From NCBI GenBank assembly GCA_032622095.1, contig CP136061.1, positions 120,042,754-120,106,753 on the forward strand: a stretch of DNA of 64,000 bases, given 5' to 3'. The position numbers and the translations under genes are program-made. The stretch comes from Siphonodentalium dalli (lineage: Eukaryota; Mollusca; Scaphopoda; Gadilida; Siphonodentaliidae). Every line of letters begins with the position of its first letter. Positions within the stretch are counted from its first letter, which is position 1. Under the pieces are notes generated by a model. That model had not been told where the DNA came from and did no database searches. It saw nothing but the letters and a program-made list of their open reading frames with translations. Of this stretch, positions 55,320 to 64,000 are shown piece after piece.

Positions 55320-55885
55320 ACTAAATACTCATTAATGACGAGTTCCCTTAGGAGATGTTCAGGCAATAAGTTCAATAAACGTTTGTTGAACTTAATATCT
55401 GAACATTTGCCACCAATTAATATTAATCATTCTGCTCTTGCATTATATTTTGTTTCTGTCTGTCGTCTGCTTGTATTACATGAACACCCCTCCAAATATG
55501 AATAATATACCGTTCTCGTGTATACTCCTATAACTGAATGGGAGAATCTACTCAGTATAGAAAGGGTTAACAATACACGGAGAGAGCTAGATTATATAAG
55601 CGCTAGCTGACACAGGCTAGGAGGGGTTTGTCGCACATTGGTGCGTTAGGGATCTTCGGCACCTGTGTGCGCTTCGCGAGCATTGGACACAATTGGCCCA
55701 TGTGTGCGCACCACGCACATTTTGATCATTTAAACAGTTTGTTTGTTTGTTTTTTAGATTGAGCGCCTTGCTCAAATTTACAAACATTTTGTTTTTTATT
55801 TTTATTTTTTTATGTTTTTAATTACAACTTTTTAAATCAAAATTTTGAGAAACTAACGCCGGTATAACCTATATATATAATATAT
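55320..55885 (-). repeat. Composite interspersed repeat (minus copy)
   Basis: Reverse-complement counterpart of 24945-25560. It includes the hairpin TTCAATAAACGTTTGTTGAA next to AATATCTGAACATTTGCC, and ends AAACTAACGCCGGTATAACC beside a TATA run. Confidence 0.7.
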
Positions 55886-57268
55886 ATATACAGTTGCCCT
55901 AGCTTCCGTGTTGGCAGACCGAACTCTCACTATCAAGAGAAAATAAAGCCACTCCCATGTCATTTGGCGTTCGAAGTCCGACAAGGGCCGTAACTCTGGT
56001 GAGAATAAATGGACTTTAAAGGCCCACTTAATTTTCGAGTCGCCGATTATTTTTTTTATAGTGACTTGATATACGGTTTTAATAACAATCTATGCCATAA
56101 AATATGATTAAAATACTATAATTCATCACTATTTGAATGTCTCAGAAGATGCCCACAGAGAAATAGAAAACTGCTGAAGACTCCCCCCCCCCCCCCCCCC
56201 CCCTCTGGCACCAAGAATGCAACAGAATTCAAATTTTTCAATGAAAGGGGAAGAACTTTAATCTTTAATATATAGAGTTATTCCCCCTGCATTGAAAATA
56301 ATACTGATTTTTACTTCAATCTTGATGACAAAACGCGTCGGCAACTCAACAAAAACAACATGTCCACAGTTTATTACACCGGATAAGTTGATAATACAAT
56401 GTTTTGGAGCTTCCTCTAAATTTAAAATGGTATATAATATGGCATATATTTTATATAAAGTAATCTGGGTCCTTTAATCTACAATATGTGGGTATCCCTT
56501 AAAATCCCAAGGCGGTGCTATGCCAAATGCAATAGTCCACATTCCAGTTACAATAGGAAATTTGTATAACGTCCCGATGGGCGGCAGAATGAAGATAAAT
56601 GTTTGTCCAACGCAGGAAATTCTTTGAGAAAATATGTTAATTCTGCAATATGCAATACGGGACGAGGCGACCTGTGGTGGGGTTGGGTTGTCTCATTCGC
56701 CTCCCCATACCCCGAACTTTGAACAATATTGCTCAACGATCATTGTTATGGGAAATTCCATGTATGCCACAGCATTTTGTGTCAAGACTATTGTTGGAAT
56801 TGTCCTCTATTACATGTACAAACTATGTCGTTTTTTGACAAAACGTAGAATATCCCTACCTTCAGTCAAAAGTTCGTGCTACTGATTTTTGTTAAATTGA
56901 GAAAAGGGCTAGAAGGATACCATGCGTGCTTTGCTTTATAATTCATTATAAACCTATGGGCGCGATATAAATAGTGAATGAAATGTGTTTCCGTACTTCA
57001 ATCGATTTCAATTGAATTTAGAGTTATCCCGCATATAAAGCGGCTGATACAATGTGGAATGTTTCTCAGTGATGTTTATGATTTCCAATACATAAACAAA
57101 CAGTAAATTCGGAAATTATCAGATATGTATAGCAGTTAACAGACTGGCACATCTACATTTGATGACGATCGTGTACATTTAACGGAATAATAGCAATGCG
57201 CCGAAACGAACAATTTCACTTTAGTTCGACTGGACTATCCCGTTGTTAGTTGTTCAGCAAGTACAGTT

Positions 57269-58033
57269 ATGGCCGAAAGCGACCGTCAACACGAAGGCCT
57301 GGTGGTTTCAACACAACCGACTGCTGTATCGGATCCGCCTGGTGGGGCGGTTCCTCGTCATCAAAATGGTAAGGATCTACCAATCGGAATGAAGACACTC
57401 CAAGAATTAGACGAGATCCACATTCACCAACATTTAGATTTGGCTGAAGTTATCATGAGATGGGATAGGGGGAACAGATACAGTGTACATGACTCTGAAG
57501 ATAACCAGATCTTGTATATCCAAGAAATGTCGCAATGCCTATGGCGTCAGTGCCTCGGGACTGCCCGTGCATTCGCATTAAAGGCCTCTGACAACGACAC
57601 TATAGATATTCTTAAAGTTACACGCCCGATACGATGTAGTAGCCGATGTTGTCTATGGTGCTGTTGTTTACAAGAGATGGAAGTTCAGAGTCCGCCTGGT
57701 AAAACAGTTGGCAGGATCTCCGAAACATGGAGTCTATGTTATCCAAAATATAACATATATAACGACTCAGATGAAATTGTGTATACCGTGATAGGAGAAT
57801 TTTGTCAGCGGAAATGCGGATGTGAAGTTACATTTAATGTAATTGGCCGTGACGGCGAAACAGCAGCGACCGTTACGAAGCATTGGGGTGGATGCAGAGA
57901 ATTATGCGGAGCAGTGAATGACTTCAGTATTCATTTCATTGTGTCAAGCGTCGGAGAAAAGATTCTGATTCTCGGATGTATTTTGCTGGTCGGTTTTAAT
58001 TACTTTGAGAAGAGAGGGTGTTGCTGCTGCTGA
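57269..58033 (+). CDS. Phospholipid scramblase, intact single exon
   Basis: 254 residues. Scramblases move phospholipids between membrane leaflets, typically in response to Ca2+. The start is the first ATG after upstream stops (ttATGG). The short N-terminus (1-42) has little proline compared with human PLSCR1, and the whole is shorter than its 318 residues. The 12-stranded core begins at LDEIHIHQHLDLAEV (47-61). Family landmarks in order: TRPIRCSSRCCLWCCCLQEM (118-137, the Cys cluster that is palmitoylated in relatives), VQSPPGKTVGRISETW (139-154), and the hydrophobic C-terminal helix KILILGCILLVGFNYFE (231-247). The protein ends in CCCC. The Ca2+-loop position (AVNDFSIHFIVS, 215-226) has lost most acidic side chains, so Ca2+ dependence is doubtful. 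The lack of introns suggests a retrocopy, but no poly(A) tail or target duplication was identified. Confidence 0.92.
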   Translation: MAESDRQHEGLVVSTQPTAVSDPPGGAVPRHQNGKDLPIGMKTLQELDEIHIHQHLDLAEVIMRWDRGNRYSVHDSEDNQILYIQEMSQCLWRQCLGTARAFALKASDNDTIDILKVTRPIRCSSRCCLWCCCLQEMEVQSPPGKTVGRISETWSLCYPKYNIYNDSDEIVYTVIGEFCQRKCGCEVTFNVIGRDGETAATVTKHWGGCRELCGAVNDFSIHFIVSSVGEKILILGCILLVGFNYFEKRGCCCC

Positions 58034-58039
58034 TTTATA

Positions 58040-58045
58040 AATAAA
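58040..58045 (+). promoter_or_regulatory. Polyadenylation signal AATAAA of scramblase
   Basis: AATAAA starts only 7 nt after the scramblase stop codon and is 11 nt before the MITE at 58057. If it is used, the 3' UTR would be tiny and cleavage would fall inside the MITE. Confidence 0.55.
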
Positions 58046-58056
58046 CTTTAAGGGGA

Positions 58057-58416
58057 AGGTCAAGTGACCGATTTTGAATGGGGGTTCGATGCAAATCTAG
58101 ATCTCCAAAGCAGTTGTATGGGAACTAAAGTAGCAATACCATTATTTAAACAGACATATAATTTCTACTTTTTTGCTATAAATTTAATTTTGATAAATTT
58201 TTTCGGGATTACAACATTTGACCTAGTTTTGAAAAATAAAAAAAATTCAAATATAAATACACCAATTTTCTAATGGAACAGATTCCAAGCGTACCCTCCA
58301 GGTAAATATGTATTATTTTCAATAGGGCACTGTGTCACACCCAGAAATATTTGCAACTCTTTAACTATTGCTGCCGAAATGTTCATGGAAATGCCCAAAA
58401 ATGTGTCACTTGACCT
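58057..58416. mobile_element. MITE with AGGTCAAGTGAC terminal repeats
   Basis: The ends are inverted (AGGTCAAGTGACC... and ...TGTCACTTGACCT), followed by the subterminal match ATTTTGAATGGG. The interior is AT-rich and non-coding. A related foldback lies at 34139-34702. It starts 23 bases after the scramblase stop. Confidence 0.7.
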
Positions 58417-60144
58417 CCTCCATAAAGCTACGCATAATAATTATCCTCAAAATAATAGTCTATACATAATTGTTTGAATCTCTCTCCTTCGTTTGATACT
58501 GATCAACATTTGGTCGATAAATACATAAATACATATATACAGACTACATGTGCACTGGAAACAATTGCAACTACAGAGAAAATCGCATCCGAAAGAGTCC
58601 TTTTTATACAGCATGCATGTAGCAACGAAGAGTGTTGCTGGATTTAATCGGACATGGTCATAATAAAGAGCGTTTATAAATGTGGGGAAAATATATATAG
58701 AAAACTAGTAATGAATTTTTGTCACTTCGGTAAGCCTTTCAATAGTATGGAAATTGGAATCCCACCCCTGGTTAAACAACAAATGGTCTTGCTAATTTGC
58801 TATGATGCTGATAGGCCAACGCGATGCTGTTGAGAAAAAGTACCGCTATTGTTCCTATAAAGTTGACATTTTCGTGTTGTTTGGCTAATCCGACCGATTT
58901 GTGCAAAAGTTAGTGTCTGTATGAAACATTCAAGAACTTGAATATTTTTTCAAATATTTGATTAATTGTGGCTCTGGTGTTTGCAAAATAGCAGGGAAAG
59001 CCACACACCTCAATCGTGGCCAATTTCCAACAACCAACACAGTTAGCATTATTAAAATATTTCACAATATACATGTTTTTGAATGTTTTCTACATATAAT
59101 GGCTATATTATTCGATTTGTTCACATCAGCCAAACACCGCGAACATGACAATTTTAAATAAAATAACGGTACTTTTTTCTTGACAGCATCAGTTTGTCCT
59201 ACTAGCAATTCAGCAGACCCATCAACATCGTAGCAAATTAGCAGTACCACTTATGAGGGATGCACTTTTTACATAAATCAAGCCAAAATGCCAAGAGAGT
59301 TGATTCAACAAAAACTTTATCTGGATCTATCTGGCGAAAAATCTTGAATTTCGCATTATCATCATCTCCATTGGATATAGAATCTGATCAATTATAAAGA
59401 GACGATAAAAGCAATGGATTTTAAAACATTTGACAGGTTGAAAATAGTATTTTCTGTTTAGTCCCTTTCGGTACCAAGAAAGTTCTCTAGAATAATTAAT
59501 AATTTCACACAACACTCGAATTATCAAATACCTTTTTGTCTTGACTCAACACGAGGAGCCTTCATTTGTATCATAATGTTGAGTTATATTTTTAATTGCA
59601 TAATATAGCATCATACCCCCATATATTATAATGAAGAATAAAGCAGTCACAAATATTCCAGCCCAGTAAAAACAAATGTTGATATGCAGTGTGGTTCACT
59701 GAAGCAGGGATCAAACAACTAGAATTAGGACACAGTGTAAGACATACGGCGGTCAGCTTTAACTTCGTTATGCGGAACCTATGACCCAGAACTCATCTCA
59801 GCCCAATTTGTCATTGATCAACAGGCATGACATCAACATTCTAAAATATTGAAAATTAATTATGGGTATTTTCTTTCTAATTGAAAATAATCATTAAATT
59901 TCATGAATCAAGAAAAATTAAGTCTCCACTCGTGATCTTCAGATATGATATCATGGATATTTCAGAAGTTCTTGGTACCGGAAACAGTGAATGTTAAATA
60001 TTTTCCATGCCATAAAGGTAAATGAGTTTATAATATTGTGTCACAATAATCTCTTGTAGCAAATTTCACAAAGAAATTCCTGACCGATTTTGAGAAAATC
60101 CATTTTGAAATACCAAGAAATTTTGGCAAAACGTGCATCTGACC

Positions 60145-60652
60145 CTGAAAGGCATGGGCGGCGTTCGTTGCAGAAATATTCATATTTGTTCAAATCGCCA
60201 TCAACAGAAGGAATATTAAAATATATATAGTTGTGTTCATATGCCAAACATAATCAGCGGGTAAATAGTATATTGTGATCAAGACGTACGATGGTGTACG
60301 TAAACACGAGCCTGTTCGTGTTAGAGAAGTTTTGCTTCTGTTTACATAACACAGCGCAATTCTATTGTTTAATCACGCACAAATGATATAAACGCTCTTT
60401 ATTATTTCCATATCAGGAAAATAGTAACAAATAACGGATCTAAACAAAAGCCAGATTCCGTAACGTTTTTTGCTTTTGTTTACATAACAAGGGAAAAACA
60501 TTAAGACAATAACATAATGTGTATGCCATATTTCTGATTGGTATAAGAACAAATTATGTCTATATTTTACTGTTATTTCTGTTTATGGCGGTTTTTGACG
60601 GAGGTGAATATTTTTACAGCATACCCACCGCCAACGCCGCCCGTATCTTTAA
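60145..60652. mobile_element. TTAA-flanked MITE, copy 3 (inverted)
   Basis: 508 bp in reverse orientation to copies 1 and 2. The right end is CGCCGCCCGTATCTTTAA. The left end is AAGGCATGGGCGGCGTT with a decayed TTAA (CTGA). Shared interior landmarks include the inverted form of ATAAAGAGCGTTTATATCATTTG. A short fragment of this family also sits near 58655-58675. Confidence 0.8.
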
Positions 60653-61185
60653 CCAGGGGCGAATTCTCCATATAATTATTGGCTTTTTGTGTATTTATCG
60701 ACTTGTGTTATCTACATAACGCGACGATGGCGAGCAATTACCTGGGTTAATTTGAGGTCTTAATGTTATGAGTAGCTTTAATTAAAATGCCGCTTTTCAA
60801 ATGTATCAACGCGGAACGGGGTCAGCGCAATTAACACTGATTTTTTTTATTTATACACACCCATGTGCCTTTATTTTTTGCGAAATAAAACAAATTACAA
60901 ACCTATTGAAAACATTGTTGTTTCGAAATTTTCGGCATCATGGCCTTCTTCGGGCAAACGATAACAGAAAGGTTACATTTATCGGAATATGCATTGCCCA
61001 CCAACTTCGTCCCCTAAAACAAATCAATTCGCAAACTGGCAACAATAATAATAATCGCTACTCAGGAGTAAAATAAATGGCGGTTAATGCCACACCCCCC
61101 CCCCCCCCTCCGAACAAGGATGCTTTATTTTACAGGTGGCTTTTATTTGGAAATTCAAATTAAAGGTACTCAATCCGATCCGATT

Positions 61186-61365
61186 AAAGTTAAAATATGA
61201 TCCCATTTGCAGGGTTAATTATGTTGATTAAACTACGGTCCCACAGGAGTTAGATAACATATAGTCCCATGCGCGTTATTTAAAATATAGTCCAATGAGG
61301 TAACTAAAATATGCCCACTCCCCCATGAGGATCAATTAAAACATGGTCCCAGGAGGAGGGTAATT
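61186..61365. repeat. Tandem TTAAAATATGGTCCCATG units
   Basis: About five units of 33-38 bp with consensus (GTTA)AAATATRGTCCCATGNGGG, near a C-run and the lone foldback end at 61163. Non-coding. Confidence 0.7.
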
Positions 61366-62769
61366 TTTGAACATTCTTCAATTCATATAGCAATCTGATA
61401 TATGCTCCGTACACAGAAATAAAAATGATGTTCAGAATAAGGCCACATTGTATGATTAGAATTTTACATGCCGATATTTGTCGCGTATAAATAAATGACA
61501 AAGTTCACTGAACGGTGTTAAATAACATGTTAAACACCGATATAAACAAAGAGCTCGAAGGGTTCGTGTGCGAATTAAATTTCTTATACCATCCTAAATT
61601 CCCAAGGCAATATAATAGTAGGCCTAGATAGCATTCCGATTTATGTCTCGTGAAATTAAATGAAAGATGTTAAAGCAACAATGCAGGTTAAAGAACAATA
61701 GAAATACCCAACGCGCAGTGTGATAAGGGTTAACGCGCGAATTCCCGTTTCCAATTACTCGGCACACACTTTTTAGCATGCGGACAACAAGCCACGGTTC
61801 AATAAAGCACGTCGAGACGCCCGCCGAAATAACCACATATACATATATATTTAATGTATGCCTCCAATGTGGAGAAGAATATTTATAAAACATGGTTATC
61901 ATATATACATGATTGTCACACAAAAATAGATGTATACACAAGAAGTGTATTATGCGATAAGATCGTTTTGATTTTCCGAGAATGCAACGACACATGATGA
62001 ACAGGTAGTAGGATGAGTCAAGAATAGGTGAATAGGTATACAAGAATTGACTCTGATCATGTATGAATGTTTTGAATAGGTACAATATCTACAATTTTCC
62101 ATATATTGGCGGCCATTTTGGCAGCCATTTTGAGCCAAAGTAACAATGTTTGTTCCATTTAGTTGGAATATTCATAGGTAATGCTATGCCTTACTTACAT
62201 TTGAAAGATCTGTTCATTTCTTACTGAATATGACTAGAATTCCAATTGGGATTTTTTGTGAAATTTTATACCGCGTTCTGTCAAATCGAATTTTTGAGGG
62301 ACCGGAAAGGGCTAGGACCGCAATAATTGCATATTTCATTGCTCCAATGATCAGTTAATATAAAAAATACAAAATAAAGTCACGTTTCTCAAACAGTTCC
62401 AAACAGCATAAACTGATCTAGAAGATATTAGTGGGAAAACGTCATATTTTCAACTTCCGGTGGCCATTTTGGATGGGGAATTTCAATTTTGCCCAATAAA
62501 ATTGGCATTATGTCTTAGCTTCACGAAAATATATACATTTGTATACATTTTACTAGATTTTTCCGCTATAATTTGCATCAAACTGACTTAGGGCCTTGTC
62601 TGAAAACGGCGTCTGGAGTCTACATGGCCACTTTTTTTTTCGTATTAGCATTGCTTAAAAGTTGAAGGACATAATACGGAACAAAATGAGTGGGGTAAAG
62701 TATAATCCCAAGGGGGTGCAAGGTATCCCCCATCAGATCCCGGACTAAACAATGAGACATCCGCGAAGA

Positions 62770-62955
62770 TACATCGCGAAAACAAGAAATGTGTTGTCCT
62801 GCGAGATATCCCCATCGCTATAGCTCCATTGCCACGACCAGATCAGCCTTACTACAATTTCCTAAAATAACTCGCATCGCGTGAAACCCGAAACGTGTTG
62901 TTCTGCGATATATCCCCGTCGCCCCATAGGCAAGGCCAGATCAGATCACCCATAG
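62770..62955. repeat. Direct repeat of about 75 bp
   Basis: GAAAYRTGTTGTYCTGCGA, ATATCCCCRTCGC and GGCCAGATCAG-like strings occur at 62773-62850 and 62877-62950. It lies just upstream of the LINE and may be part of its flank. Confidence 0.55.
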
Positions 62956-63060
62956 TATGTGGCGTAACAACAGGCACACCTATCATGGCATCGCTACCGT
63001 GGTAAGTGACACAAACCAATCGGTTATGATATAATGTTGGTTTATCAAACATAATTAGAA

Positions 63061-64000
63061 GTGCACACTAGTATAAAGAAATTAGGATACTTCAATAAGA
63101 AACTGTTCAATACAATATTAGAAACAAGCTGTATCCCAAATGACTGGGCGATTGGTATGATCCGACCCATCTATAAGAAAGATGACCCGGATAAACCTGA
63201 AAATTACAGGAAAATCACACTTCTATGCACGATGTCAAAACTGTTCACGAGTATCATTTGCAATCGCATAATAGTTTTCTTCAGATTAATAACCTTCAGT
63301 CCGAAGCGCAGGCGGGGTTTCGCAAAGGATACAGTACGATTGATCATATATTCTCCCTACATGCGCTCACCCAGATAATGAAGCTCAATAAGAAAACCCT
63401 ATATTGCGCATTCGTCGATTTTTCACAAGCCTTTGATAGTGTTTGGCGAGAAGGTCTTTGGAGAAAACTTCTACATTTTGGCGTAAATGGAAAAATCCTG
63501 AATACTATCAAGAGTATGTACCATAATTTAAAGATGTGTGTGATGACCGATGAGTCATCTGGGTTTTTCTCAAGTCTAATTGGCCTAAAACAAGGTGATT
63601 GTCTCTCACCGATACTTTTCGCCATGTACATCAACGATATCGAGGAATACCTACAAAATTGTTACTGTAGGGGTATAGACATAAGTAAAAGCAATGGCCA
63701 TGAAACAGGGGTATATATGAAGTTACTCCTATTAATATACGCTGATGATACAGCTCTAATCTCAGACTCCCATTCCGGTTTACAAAATGCCTTAAATCAC
63801 TTCGCATCGTACTGTGACACATGGAAGCTAAGCATCAATGCCTCCAAAACTAAAATCATGGTTCTTGGTAGAAAACCATAACAAAGAAAATCAATGTCAT
63901 TCAAAATAAACGGTAACGAAATTGAGATCGTGGATAGCTTCAAATACTTGGGCACGTGGTTTAGTAAAAACGGATCATTTAGCAGGGAACGAAACATGAG
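63061..64000 (+). mobile_element. LINE (non-LTR retrotransposon) reverse transcriptase, cut by window edge
   Basis: RT motifs in order: IPNDWAIGMIRPIYKKDDP (about 63130-63190, fingers), QAGFRKGYST (63310), motif A VDFSQAFDSVW (63415-63445), LKQGDCLSPILFAMYINDIE (63586-63645), motif C YADDTALISD (63738-63767), WKLSINASKTKIMVLGRK, then a TAA at 63879-63881, and the frame continues with VDSFKYLGTWFSKNG to the window end. There is a frameshift near 63275 between the fingers and palm segments. The YADD catalytic core is intact, so this copy is younger than the other LINEs here. No endonuclease is seen upstream (5'-truncated). Precise clade unknown. Confidence 0.9.

Larger units (their letters stand above)
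52408..57268. other. Region between foldback element and scramblase
   Basis: Apart from the repeats at 53680-54640 and 55320-55885 and a C-run at 56182-56203, no gene is supported. It should include the upstream regions of both divergent genes; no core promoter motif is convincing. Confidence 0.55.
58417..63060. other. Intergenic stretch right of scramblase
   Basis: Contains MITE copy 3, the 61186-61365 tandem units and the 62770-62955 direct repeat. In 58700-60130 and 61400-62700 I see no gene or RNA. Confidence 0.55.

Noticed and set aside
61624-62085. 153-codon minus-strand open frame
   Set aside because: Cys/Tyr/Phe-rich chance frame with no homology that I recognise and no splice context.

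Overview
The window is metazoan nuclear DNA, AT-rich and crowded with repeats. It most likely comes from a marine invertebrate, perhaps a mollusc or other lophotrochozoan; that placement is inference. The evidence is GT-AG spliced short exons separated by long introns, several non-LTR retrotransposon relics, and dense short inverted-repeat transposons. There are no prokaryote-style operons. Almost all long open frames are noise or repeat; most of the coding sequence lies in exons of 58 to 120 nt.

The main gene is on the minus strand and occupies about 51 kb. Fourteen exons, running from 51438 down to 457, have compatible phases and GT/AG boundaries. They join into one uninterrupted 654-codon frame encoding a CNBD2-like protein with two cyclic-nucleotide-binding domains. 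The 3' end (C-terminus) lies beyond the left edge. Its introns hold most of the other features: an 18.6 kb first intron (32315-50961), and introns 12 and 13 of about 7.5 kb each (8631-16173 and 529-8079).

Upstream of that gene, on the plus strand, is an intact single-exon phospholipid scramblase (57269-58033), followed 23 bases later by a MITE. At the right edge (63061-64000) is a recent-looking LINE reverse transcriptase that runs off the window.

Repeats by region. 2.2-3.4 kb: a diverged 0.6 kb tandem duplication. 6.6 kb: a nearly perfect 67-bp hairpin. 9-11 kb and 26.6 kb: hairpins whose stems are interrupted by same-sense CTCG tetramers. 9.8, 14.7 and 36-37.6 kb: double-palindrome, TTAA-flanked MITEs. 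12.8-14.2 kb: a satellite of about 195 bp with higher-order structure. 18.5 kb: a 22-bp satellite. 23.1-24.3 kb: a hAT-like element with a perfect 8-bp target duplication. 28-30.3 and 34.7-35.1 kb: degenerate LINEs. 39.8-40.8 kb: two opposed MITEs filled with palindromic GCGCTTAAGCGC units. 41.5-43.2 kb: an element with inverted arms of about 0.4 kb. 46-49.4 kb: a pseudogene of a PIN-nuclease/CXC-like multicopy family, interrupted by two copies of one TTAA-targeting MITE. 52 kb: a 439-bp foldback.

No tRNA, rRNA, CRISPR or prokaryotic gene was recognised.
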